This document shows, piece by piece, positions 43,200 through 52,739 of a DNA stretch of 64,000 nt. Position 1 is the stretch's first letter; the number at the start of each line of letters is the position of its first letter. Made by a program: the position numbers and the translations under genes. The notes under the pieces are model-generated. The model did not search any database, was not told the DNA's origin, and saw nothing but the letters and a program-made list of their open reading frames with translations. Source of the stretch: Pegoplata infirma (lineage: Eukaryota; Arthropoda; Insecta; Diptera; Anthomyiidae). The stretch lies in contig OY992537.1 of NCBI GenBank assembly GCA_963921195.1, positions 15,277,125 through 15,341,124 of the forward strand, read 5' to 3'.

Positions 43200-46130
43200 A
43201 TAATGTCTCAATTTTTGAAATTTTTTCTGTCGAAAAATTTTAAATTTTAAAACATTTTTTCCATAGAAAAATCTCTAGAAAATATGTTGAATACTGAGAC
43301 ATTTTTGCTACAGAAAAATTTCATATTCTGAGACATTTTTTTACAGAGATAATTTAAGATTTTGAGACATTTTGCCTATAAAAAAATCAGATTTTGAATA
43401 AAAAATCCGAAAAAATATCAGACTCAGACATTTTTTCTATAGAAAAAATTTCAGATTGAATATCTTTTTTTTTATAGAACAATTCTAAGATTCTGAGACA
43501 TTTTTTTATAGAAAAATTCATAAATTCTGAGACATTTTTTCTATAGAAAAAATCTCAGATTCTGAGATATTACTAATATAGAACAAATCTCATATTCTAA
43601 CACATTTTTCAATAGAAAAATTATTAGACTGAGGCATTTTTTCACTAGAAAAAGTCTCAGATTCTGAGCATTTTTTTTTAAAGAAAAAGTCTCAGATTCT
43701 GAGACATTTTTTCTATAGAAAAAGTCTCAGATTCTGAGACATTTTTTCTATAGAAAAAGTCTCAGATTCTGAGACATTTTTTCTATAGAAAAAGTCTCAG
43801 ATTCTGAGAAATTTTTTATAGAAAAAGTCTTAGATTCTGAGACATTTTTCTATAAAAAAAGTCTCAGATTCTGAGACATTTCTTCTTTAGAAAAAGTCTC
43901 AGATTCTGAGACATTTCTTCTATAAAAAAAGTCTCAGACTCTGAGACATTTCTTCTATAGAAAAAGTCTCAGATTCTGAGACATTTTATCTATAGAAAAA
44001 GTCTCAGATTCTGAGAATTTTTTTTTTTATAGAAAAAGTCTCAGATTCTGAGACATTTTTTCTATAGAAAAAGTCTCAGATTCTGAGAAATTTTTTTATA
44101 GGAAAAGTCTTAGATTCTGAGACATTTTTTCTATAGAAAAAGTCTCAGATTCTGAGACATTTTTCTATAAAAAAAATCTCAGATTCTGAGACATTTCTTC
44201 TTTAGAAAAAGTCTCAGATTCTGAGACATTTCTTCTATAAAAAAGTCTCAGACTCTGAGACATTTCTTCTATAGAAAAAGTCTCAGTTTCTGAGACATTT
44301 CTTCTATAGAAAAAGTCTCAGATTCAGAAACCTTTTTTCTATAGAAAAAGTCTCAGATTCTGAGACATTTTTCAATAGAAAAAGTCTCAGATTCTGAGAC
44401 ATTTTTTCTATAGAAAAAGTCTCAGATTCTGAGAATTTTTTTTTTATAGAAAAAGTCTCAGATTCTGAGACATTTTTTCTATAGAAAAAGTCTCAGATTC
44501 TGAGAAATTTTTTTATAGAAAAAGTCTTAGATTCTGAGACATTTTTCTATAAAAAAAAGTCTCAGATTCTGAGACATTTCTTCTTTAGAAAAAGTCTCAG
44601 ATTCTGAGACATTTCTTCTATAAAAAAAGTCTCAGACTCTGAGACATTTCTTCTATAGAAAAAGTCTCAGATTCTGAGACGTTTTTTCTATAGAAAAGGT
44701 CTCAGATTCTGAGACATTTTTTCTATAGAAAAAGTCTAAGATTCTGAAACATTTTTTCTATAGAAAAGGTCTCAGATTCTGAGACATTTTTTCTATAGAA
44801 AAAGTCTCAGATTCTGAAACATTTTCTATAGCAATAATGTCTCAAAATCTGATACTTTTTCTATAGAAAAAATGTCTCAGAATCTGAGACCTTTTCTATA
44901 GAAAAAACGTCTCAGAATCTGAGACTTTTTCTATAGCAATAATGTCTCAAAATCTGATACTTTTTCTATAGAAAAAATGTCTCAGAATCTGAGACTTTTT
45001 CTATAGAAAAAATGTCTCAGAATCTGAGACTTTTTCTATAGAAAAAAGGTCTCAGATTCTGAGACATTTTTTCTATAGAAAAAGTCTCAGATTCTGAGAC
45101 ATTTCTTCTATAGAAAAAGTCTCAGATTCTGAGACATTTCTTCTATAAAAAAAGTCTCAGATTCTGAGACATTTTTTCTATAGAAAAAGTCTCAGATTCT
45201 GAGACATTTCTTCTATAGAAAAAGTCTCAGATTCTGAGACATTTCTTCTATAAAAAAAGTCTCAGATTCTGAGACATTTCTTCTGTAGAAAAAGTCTCAG
45301 ATTCTGAGACATTTCTTCTGTAGAAAAAGTCTCAGATTCTAAGACATTTCTTCTATAGAAAAAGTCTCAGATTCAGAGACCTTTTTTCTATAGAAAAAGT
45401 CTCAGATTCTTAGATATTTTTTCTATAGAAAAAGTCTTAGATTCTGAGACATTTCTTCTGTAGAAAAATTCTTAGATTCTGAGACATTTCTTCTATAGAA
45501 AAAGTCTCAGATTCTGAGACATTTCTTCTATAGAAAAATTCTCAGATTCTGAGACATTTCTTCTATAAAAAAAATCTCAGATTCAGAGACCTTTTTTCTA
45601 TAGAAAAAGTCTCAGATTCTGAGACATTTTTTCTATAGAAAAAGTCTCAGATTCTGAGACATTTTTTCTATAGAAAAAGTATCAGATTTTGAGACATTAT
45701 TGCTATAGAAAAAGTCTCAGATTCTGAGACGTTTTTTCTATAGAAAAGGTCTCAGATTCTGAGACATTTTTTCAATAGAAAAAGTCTAAGACTCTGAAAC
45801 ATTTTTTCTATAGAAAAGGTCTCAGATTCTGAGACATTTTTTCTATAGAAAAAGTCTCAGATTCTGAAACATTTTTCTATACAAAAAGTCGCAGATTCTC
45901 AGACATTTTTTCTATAAAAAAGTTTCAGATTCTGAGACATTTTTTCTATAAAAAAAAGTCTCAGATTCTGAGAAACCATATTAGATTCCGATAAATATTT
46001 CCTATAGAAAAAAATCTTATATTCCAAGAAATTTTTTCTGTAAAAAAATATAAGATTCTGAGAGATTTGTTCTATAGAAAAAAAGTCTGAGACAATTTTT
46101 CTATAAAATATAAATCATTTTCTGAGATAT
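43200..46130. repeat. 35-bp palindromic minisatellite, array B
   Basis: Units join TCTCAGATTCTGAGA and TTTTCTATAGAAAA, like array A, but with GTCTCAGA where array A mostly has TTCTCAGA, and TTTCTTCTATAG variants. A higher-order block recurs: the TTTCTTCTTTAG variant followed two units later by CTCAGACTCTGAGAC occurs near 43877, 44190 and 44577. A block at about 44822-45040 is inverted (units read GTCTCAGAATCTGAGAC). Confidence 0.95.
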
Positions 46131-47677
46131 ATTTCTTAAGAAACGCTCGGTGTACAGTTAGATAGATATGAAAATATTTCTTACCAAATCCGCCTTTTTT
46201 CACCTTTTGTGCTTGTTTATTTTGTAAAAAAAAATATTTTGCACGATGCCATTATATGCTTAAAATAAAAAATATTTGTTGATTTTAATTTGTTTATTTT
46301 TACTTCTGACACTTGTATTTTTTTAATATTTTGCTTTTTCAAATATAAAAAAATCGTTGTTATCAACTTTGTCCGTAGTTGTTATTGATTATAAATAGTT
46401 GATTTAAAAATTATTTGAAATAACTATGGATTTTGTTAACTATGCTACTATGTAATTTTTTGGGTGTATACTTCAACTTACTCAAGCATCAAGTCGAAGA
46501 AATTTTCTATGTAGAAAAGAAAAAACCAAGAAAATGAGAAAAACGAGCCGCCATGTATTTTGTTGTTGTATCTGTCAAACATTTTCTTGTTTTCTTCGAT
46601 TCTCCGATTCTTTTCTTGTTTTCTATAAAGGGTGAGAACCGCTTATGTTTTGTAATAATTTTCTATTTTTACAGGATGCTTTTAAATAAATTCGTGAAGC
46701 TATAGCGGATCCTTGACTTCAAGAAAAAGCGTAGGCAGCAGTCACTGGAGAAAATTGTACATAAAGGGTCAGTTGGTCGGTGGTAAATAAAATCCTACAC
46801 AACATTTGTTATATTAATATGGATTTATTCTGTGAAAATTTTAAATTCAACAAATATACAAATTTTTACAAAAATTTTATAGAAAATTTATTTTAGCATA
46901 AATGTGGTAATTTTTAGCACTATTTTTAGTCACCTTTTCAAATCATTTTGGTATATTTCACCATATTTCTTTTGGTATATTTTACCAAGTTTTTGCTTAA
47001 ATAGCATTAGCATTTTCTTCAAAATTTTTTACATAAGTGTTTTGGCTAAATTAAGAAAACTACTTCGTCGGTTGTAGTTTTAGCATATTTTTGGTAAAAT
47101 TATGCCAGATTTTTGCTCATTCCGACACAGATTTTTTTTTGCGTGTACATATTCTTTTCTGTTTAATTTTTGAATAGAGCACGGTTTAGTTATTATATAT
47201 GTCATTCGTGGAATAGAGCATCGCCTTATGACTTTTTTTTCGCTCCATGTTTTTCTTGGTCTCTGTCTGAAAATGATGATAAGATTACACGCAAAAAAAA
47301 ACTTGGTATTTGGTCATAAAATTAGGGGCAAATTTTACCAAGTTTATAGGGAGGATATGCGTTCTACAAGTTTTTTCCACAATTTACCAAGTTGCTTAGA
47401 AAAATAAGTTAAAGTTTAACTAACGACATTTTAGAAAAAAACTTGGTAAAATACTCCAATTTAGCTTTCATTGATATCCCAATACACATTAATAAATATT
47501 CCCATGCTTTTTTAAATAATTAACACCTTATTTTAGTAATTATTAAAAATAAAATTTATTAATAAATTATTTTTGTTTAAAACAATATAAAAACTTACTA
47601 AATAAAATAAATTTCCATAAAAAATTATATAAAAGTTTAAATTCAATAATAAGTACCTCTGCTGATATTATTGGAAC

Positions 47678-49646
47678 CAGGGGCGTATCCAGGATTTTAT
47701 TTCGGTGGGGGCCCAACATTTTTTTAAATTTTTTTTTTTTACAAAAAATGTACACAACAGCACATGTTTAAGAATTTTTCTCGATTTTTTTCTTGAACTG
47801 AATGTAACACAATCAGATTTTTTATTTATGTCTAAGTTTAAAACTGTGAAAAAAAATTAATTTTTTTTATATTTAAACATTTTTTGAGAGACTTAAGCCT
47901 TTTTTTAAAGTTTGAATTGTATCAGATGCTGATTAATTTATACAAAGAAGATTATCAGAATCTGATTTTTTTTTTAAGAAAAGTCTAAGATTCTATGACA
48001 ATTTCCAGTTAAGTCTCTAAAATCGTATTTCCAATGGAAAACGTTTATGGGGAAAAAGTCACTTTAGAAAATAAATCTATAAACATATTCAGAAAATACT
48101 CTTCCAAAAGTAAAGACTCCAATTGTAAGACATTTTCACAGAATCTGAGATATTTCTAGTCTAGCACATTTTCTCAGATTCTGGAACATTCTACACAAAA
48201 AGTTTTAGATTCTGAGAAAATCTTCGCTTTTTCTATAAGAAAAATAATTCAGATTCTGAGACCTTTTTAAAAAGAAAACAGTATAAAAAAATTTTTAGAT
48301 TCTAAAACCTTTTTCCTAAAAAAAAATTCTCGGATTCTGAGAAAATTTTCCTATAGAAATAGTCTAAAATTCTTAAATACTTTTCTCATAGAAAAATTCT
48401 TAGATACAGAAAATTTCTTAGATTCTAAGACATTTTTCCTATTGAAAAAGTCTCAGATGCTTAAACACTTTTCCTATAGAAAAAGTCTCAAGTCTCCTAT
48501 AGAACAAGTCTCAGATTCTGAGACATTTTGTCTATAGGAAATTGTGAGATTCTGAAATATTTTTCATACAGAAAAGCCTCAGATTCTGAGACATTTTTCC
48601 TAAAGAAAAAGTCTCAGATTCTGAAATATTTTTCCCATAGAAAAATACTCAGATTCTGAGAAATTATTCTTATAGAAAAATATAATTTTACAATTGAAAA
48701 AGTCTCAGATTTTGAGCATTTTTCTATACAGAAAGTCTCAGCTTGTTTCTCTGAGACATTTTTCCTATACACAAAATCTTAGATTTTGAGATAATTTTCC
48801 TTAAGAAAAATTAATTGATTCTAAGACATTTTTCGTAAAAAAAAAGTATAAGATTCTGAGACATTTTCCTAGATTGTAAGAAAAATTCAGAGAAATTATT
48901 CCTATAGAAAGTTTTCAGATTCTTAAACATTTTTCATATAGAAAAGGCTCAGATTCTAAGAATTTTTTATAAAAAAAATCTCAGATTTTGAGACATTTTT
49001 CAGATTCAGAGACATTATTCCTATAGAAAGTTCTCAGATTCTGAAATATTTTTCATATAGAAAAGCCTCAGGTTCTGAGAATTTTTTAAAGAAAAAGTCT
49101 CAGATTCTGAGACATTTTTCCTTTAGAAAAAGTCTTAGATTCTGAGAAAAAGGCCAATATTTTAAGACATTATTCCTTTAGAAAAAGTCTTAGATTCTCA
49201 GACATTTTTCTTATAAAAACTTTTAGATTTTGAGACATTTTTTTTAGAAAAGTGTAAGATTCTGAGACATTTTTTTTTTAAGAAATAGTCTTGTTCTGAG
49301 ACATTTTTCTAAAAGACAAAGTCGCATTTTAAGATCTGACTACATTTTACTTACATTTAGGTCCGTTTTTTGTGTACTGAAAACTTCAGGTTGTAAGATA
49401 TTTTTTCATTAGAATCTTAAGTTAAAAAGTTTCAAATTCTAAGAAAAAATTTTCAGATTTTGAGATTTTTTTAACAGAAAAATTTTCAGTTTCAAAACAT
49501 TTTTCTTCAAAAAATTTTAGATTCTTCTTGTTTTTTATTTTTTTTAAGAAGTTTTTAAAAATTGTTCTTGTTATATTATACCAAATACTGAAATTTGTGA
49601 AATCATTTCGGGGGGGGCCCGGGCCCCCCCCCTGTATACGCCACTG
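47678..49646. mobile_element. 1.97-kb hAT-type element carrying a decayed minisatellite
   Basis: Ends CAGGGGCGTATCCAGG and CCTGTATACGCCACTG; ATTGGAAC is duplicated exactly at 47670-47677 and 49647-49654. A G-rich patch follows the left end (GGTGGGGGCCC) and a pure G/C palindrome precedes the right end (49610-49632). The TIRs relate it to the 153-bp MITE at 36664-36816. The interior is a diverged array of the 35-bp unit. The 95-codon minus frame at 49422 is a by-product. Confidence 0.9.
47890..49500. repeat. 35-bp palindromic minisatellite, array C (decayed)
   Basis: Units such as CTATAGAAAAAGTCTCAGAT followed by TCTGAGACATTTTTCC are still readable but vary in length and sequence throughout, so this array is much older or has escaped homogenisation. 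Confidence 0.8.
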
Positions 49647-50439
49647 ATTGGAACATCTTTTAGGTACTCGAAGGCGGCTTCTTTTTTTCCACAGCAAACA
49701 GAACGGCATTAAGTTGTAACTAAAAAAAACAATATTGTATCTTTATGATTTATTAAAAAAACTAAATTTTATTACTTACCTTTTTATTTTTTATTTACCA
49801 ACTATTTTTTTTTTACACAAATAATTTTTTTTACAATTGCACCGACATATTGTTTTTTTCATCGACATGTTGGTACTCGTCGTTGTGAAAAAAAAAAAAA
49901 ATCTAACATTTTCCCTATATCTTGAGTTATTTTTCCATTTTTACCTTACTAATTTTTCCCAAGTTGTACTTGGCAACATGATGTTCATTTTTTGCTGCCA
50001 AGTACTGGGTCAAATTATGTAAGGATTGGTCAACAGCTGTCATCTTCATATAAAAAAAAAATTGCCAAGTATACTTGCTAAATATTACACACGAATTTTT
50101 TTTGTGTGTAAGCTTTTTTTTTGTAAAATATTTCGCTTAATCAAATAGATCAGTCTTACCTTACCAAAACAAAATATTTTAAAGTTCAAATTTTCCAATA
50201 TTTATTTATTTGTGTATTTTTTTGGTTTGTATTTATTTATTTTTTTTAAGAATTTTGACAAAATGAAATAAATTGAAACACAGGGCAACTAAAACTCTGT
50301 TATAATTTACTGAAATCCCAGTTATTTATTACTACATTAGTTATTTGAACAGAATTGGGTTTTAACTGGGAAATTCTTTAACTATACGACTGGGAATTTT
50401 TTTCGGTGTACGTTTTTGTCTTAAAGGTGATATAGTACT

Positions 50440-50608
50440 AGTACGGGGGCCCCGTAGGCTAGTTGGTAGCGTGCTAGCCTTTCAACGTGGGGGTCGTGGG
50501 TTCGATTCCCACCAGAGCCCTTGGTTTTTTCGCTACAACGAGACGACAGTCATTGTTACCAGTTCTCGGTTAGGTTGAATTTATTAAAAATAAGTTGTTA
50601 AAAATAAA
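50440..50608 (+). mobile_element. tRNA-derived SINE, copy 2 (plus strand)
   Basis: The head reads GGGGGCCCCGTAGGCTAGTT, with an A-box-like TAGGCTAGTTGGT and the B box GGTTCGATTCC at 50499-50509, then a body with ACCAGTTCTCGGTTAGGTT and an A-rich end. ATAGTACT occurs at 50432-50439 and 50609-50616, a likely target duplication. It matches the minus-strand copy at 24305-24453. Confidence 0.8.
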
Positions 50609-50616
50609 ATAGTACT

Positions 50617-51135
50617 TTTCTAAAAAAGTACTATTTTACCAAAAAAAGTGCTACTTTTTCTGAAAAATTATTTTTTCCAAAAAAGTGTTTGTTCCTATTT
50701 TTCTTAAAAACGTACTATTTTTTCTAAAAAATTACTATTTTTTCTTAAAACAAAGGAGGTCGATCTCACTTGTGAGAAAACTGTAAACAAATTAAGTTCT
50801 TATTTTCCAACCGCTCTGTAAGCGTTTTTATTTTTATTGATAAAATTTAGTACGAAATTCAATAAATTATGCTGCAAAATGTTTATTTCACCAAATTTTC
50901 TACAACATAGTACCCACATTTTTGATAAATACCCGGGTATTTTTTAATTTTTACCCAATTTACCGGGTATTTACCCTTTGCCCATCTCTTTTTTGGTCTA
51001 AACAGTCTATATTTAAGTTTTTACCCAAATCGGACAATTTTATCATGTGCCTCTGAAAACGGTTTTTAAGAAAATATTTTTTAGCAATTCCTTTATGCTA
51101 TTACGTATGTTATAATGTATATTGACATATTAATA
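50617..51135. other. intergenic DNA upstream of snapin
   Basis: A few imprecise repeats of AAAAAAGTACTATTTTT-type words (50620-50750) follow the SINE. No exon is recognised. Confidence 0.4.
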
Positions 51136-51272
51136 CCCTATTCACACGTAGAGTTTTAAATCGTTTTTAGCAGAAATATTTTTATCACTTTCTTTATTCT
51201 ATTACAGTATATTGACAGAAAATGCTAAAAATAATTGCTAAAAACGGTTTAAAACTGTAAGTGTGAATAGGG
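51136..51272. mobile_element. 137-bp MITE upstream of snapin
   Basis: Ends CCCTATTCACAC and GTGTGAATAGGG with inner GTTTTAAATCGTTTTTAGCA and TGCTAAAAACGGTTTAAAAC complementary to each other. TA on both sides (51134-51135, 51273-51274). It lies 310 bp before the snapin start. Confidence 0.75.
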
Positions 51273-51582
51273 TATAAAACGAAAAATGTTACTAAAAAAA
51301 TTTTTAGCGTGAGAACAGGGTATTAAAAATTTACAAAAACATTTTGGTATATAGTAGCCCGTAGTGCACTGTAACGGAACTAGAAAATATGGCTACGGAA
51401 GCGGATATACATATTCTACTTGTAGTTAAGGAACACAGCTTATTTCGAACTTAAGAAAACAGGGTTGTTAAACATACATTAAAAAAAATGACAACCATAT
51501 GATTTTAAAGCAACAACAAAAAAACTACAAAATTTTGTTGAAAGAATCATACAACAAATTCTCTGATTCAATTTTCCAAACA

Positions 51583-51993
51583 ATGGATAAAGATTCCGAT
51601 AGTACGGTTACTTCATTGGATGAAAATACAGAAAATTTTTGTAATAATCAAACGAGAGATATATTAGCTGAAGGTATTGTTAATCTTTTTAAACCTGTAG
51701 TGGAAAAATTGGACGAGCGTATACAAGGAACGCGACAGGCACAGATCGAATTAAAGGCACAATTGGATGTGCTATCAGCACAATTAAGAGATATCGAAAA
51801 AGCTCAACATAATATACCGGAATTTTCGGACAAAGTAAAAGAGTTAATAAACGTAAAACACAAAGTCACCGTTATAGCTAACATCTTGACGACAAGCCAA
51901 GAACGTTTAGCTGGACTGCATCGGCTGATAGAAAAAGAACAAAGAAGAAGGCAGGCATTGTTGGATTCAGCTATAAGTACAAATATCTCATAA
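51583..51993 (+). CDS. Snapin (BLOC-1 subunit / SNAP-associated protein)
   Basis: A single coding exon of 136 residues. Snapin is a coiled-coil subunit of BLOC-1 (lysosome-related organelle biogenesis) and of the related BORC complex, and binds SNAP-25-type SNAREs on vesicles. Seen here: the family's opening TRDILAEGIVNLFKPVVEKL (residues 24-43), a long heptad-rich helix to about residue 78, VKHKVTVIANILTTSQERL (91-109), and the conserved EKEQRRRQALLDS end (117-129). Length matches the human protein (136). I chose the ATG at 51583 (AAACAATGG context) because an in-frame ATG 28 codons upstream (51499) adds residues that the family lacks. HemK2 starts 33 bases after the stop, on the same strand. 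Confidence 0.95.
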   Translation: MDKDSDSTVTSLDENTENFCNNQTRDILAEGIVNLFKPVVEKLDERIQGTRQAQIELKAQLDVLSAQLRDIEKAQHNIPEFSDKVKELINVKHKVTVIANILTTSQERLAGLHRLIEKEQRRRQALLDSAISTNIS

Positions 51994-52011
51994 GATTAAG
52001 TAACTAACAAC

Positions 52012-52026
52012 AATAAAAGCAATAAA
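52012..52026 (+). promoter_or_regulatory. two AATAAA hexamers in the snapin-HemK2 gap
   Basis: AATAAA occurs at 52012-52017 and 52021-52026, the second directly abutting the HemK2 start codon. If either is used for snapin, cleavage would fall inside the HemK2 reading frame. Motif match only. Confidence 0.4.
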
Positions 52027-52680
52027 ATGGAGACACCACATATCGATCATTTAACTACTCAGGATTATGAACAGGTCTATGAACCAGCTGAAGATTCATT
52101 TCTATTATTAGATGCCTTGGAAGCTGATTTAGAATTTATAGAGTCGAAATTAAAACCAACAATATGTTTAGAAATAGGACCTGGCAGTGGCATTATAATA
52201 ACGGCATTAGCTAAACGCCTTAACGATTGCTCTCTATGCTTAGCATGCGACATTAATCCCTTTGCATGTAAAGTCACCAAACGTACCGCCTTACGAAATG
52301 AATGCCGTGTTGATTGTGTACAAGGTAACTTGGTAGATGCCTTACAAAGTAAATCTATAGATTTATTAATATTTAATCCACCATATGTTGTAACAACAGA
52401 TGACGAATTACAACATTTACAACCATTTGGCGAACAAACTGCAACTAATTTGGTATATTCTTGGGCTGGTGGTGTTCTGGGTAGACGTATAATTGATATT
52501 TTGATTAAAAGATTACCCGACATTTTATCCTCGAATGGTGTTTTATATTTGCTTTTATTGCGTGAAAATAAACCCAAAGAAGTTATGGAAAACTTGCGAC
52601 AAGTGGGATTTAAGAGTGAAAAATTTATGGAAAGACGCATTCCAGGAGAATATTTATATATTTTAAAAGTATATCGATGA
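52027..52680 (+). CDS. HemK2/N6AMT1-type N5-glutamine methyltransferase
   Basis: A single coding exon of 217 residues. The eukaryotic HemK2 enzyme, with its partner TRMT112, methylates the glutamine of the GGQ motif of release factor eRF1. Seen: the substrate-side motif VYEPAEDSFLLLDALE (residues 17-32), SAM-binding motif I CLEIGPGSGII (47-57), the acidic residue that follows in ACDINP (D75), the catalytic NPPY tetrad (117-120), and WAGGVLGR (146-153). The length matches the family (human 214). The start is the first ATG after the snapin stop and gives the full family N-terminus. The 33-base spacing to snapin leaves no room for a separate promoter between them, so it is probably expressed from a dicistronic message or from a promoter inside snapin. 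Confidence 0.95.
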   Translation: METPHIDHLTTQDYEQVYEPAEDSFLLLDALEADLEFIESKLKPTICLEIGPGSGIIITALAKRLNDCSLCLACDINPFACKVTKRTALRNECRVDCVQGNLVDALQSKSIDLLIFNPPYVVTTDDELQHLQPFGEQTATNLVYSWAGGVLGRRIIDILIKRLPDILSSNGVLYLLLLRENKPKEVMENLRQVGFKSEKFMERRIPGEYLYILKVYR

Positions 52681-52707
52681 TTGTAAATATTACTTTAATA
52701 ATATTTA

Positions 52708-52713
52708 AATAAA
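52708..52713 (+). terminator. polyadenylation signal AATAAA for HemK2
   Basis: AATAAA lies 28 bases after the HemK2 stop codon; a suitable hexamer for the end of the snapin-HemK2 transcript. Confidence 0.55.
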
Positions 52714-52739
52714 TGGTATTTATTTAACCGACTAAAAAT

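Larger units (their letters stand above)
41642..46466. mobile_element. 4.8-kb TA-flanked TIR element carrying a minisatellite
   Basis: Ends CACCCAAAAAATTACATAGT and ACTATGTAATTTTTTGGGTG are perfect 20-bp inverted repeats, flanked by TA (41640-41641, 46467-46468). CATAGTTGA/AACTATG words fill the subterminal parts. It holds a nested CAC-TIR element at its left end and a 2.9-kb array of the 35-bp unit. Confidence 0.85.
41331..46642. mobile_element. GCGGTT..AACCGC element holding a nested 4.8-kb insertion
   Basis: Ends GCGGTTTTCACCCTTGATAG and CTATAAAGGGTGAGAACCGC, the same family as the 165-bp MITE at 15188-15352 (shared TCTGTCAAACATTTTCTTG). The uninterrupted target, AAAAATTTATGTTTTGTAAT, is at about 59304-59322 in the sister copy. 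Confidence 0.75.
41230..46689 (+). pseudogene. two-exon mini-ORF unit 1B, intron expanded to 5.4 kb
   Basis: ATG at 41230 opens 15 codons (MESRPVLMSYKWNHK) followed by GTAAGT at 41275; the partner exon GATGCTTTTAAATAA is at 46675-46689 after TTTTTACAG. In copy 2B the same intron is 91 bases. The difference is the nested TIR insertion at 41331-46642. Confidence 0.35.
40709..47145. mobile_element. composite element, nested copy of the 58355-59811 element
   Basis: From about 40709 to 41330 and again from 46643 to 47145 the sequence matches 58567-59811 closely (CAGACCGCCAT near the start; GTGTTTGGTAATAATTTT; AAAGGGTCAGTTGGTCGGTG; right end GACACAGATTTTTTTTTGCG then TGTA). The 5.3 kb between these parts is inserted DNA. 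The true left terminus with a CACGCAAAA end, seen at 58355, is missing here. Confidence 0.7.
47288..50108. mobile_element. 2.8-kb TA-flanked TIR element with nested hAT element
   Basis: Ends CACGCAAAAAAAAACTTGG and AATTTTTTTTGTGTG, flanked by TA (47286-47287, 50109-50110). ACTTGGTA/CCAAGT words recur in both subterminal parts. The central 2 kb is a separate hAT-like insertion. Confidence 0.65.

Noticed and set aside
49422..49709. 95-codon minus frame with GGGPGPP
   Set aside because: It crosses the end of the hAT element at 49646 and its target duplication, so it is not an ancestral coding unit.
50445..50520. tRNA gene
   Set aside because: A-box-like and B-box sequences are present but the anticodon stem does not pair, and a second diverged copy with the same non-tRNA tail exists at 24305-24453, so it is a SINE.
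51499..51582. upstream in-frame ATG extending snapin by 28 codons
   Set aside because: The extra residues (ILKQQQKNYKILLKES...) have no counterpart in the family and the ATG context is weak compared with that at 51583.
52077..52640. 187-codon antisense frame
   Set aside because: It mirrors the HemK2 coding sequence; the sense frame has all the methyltransferase motifs.
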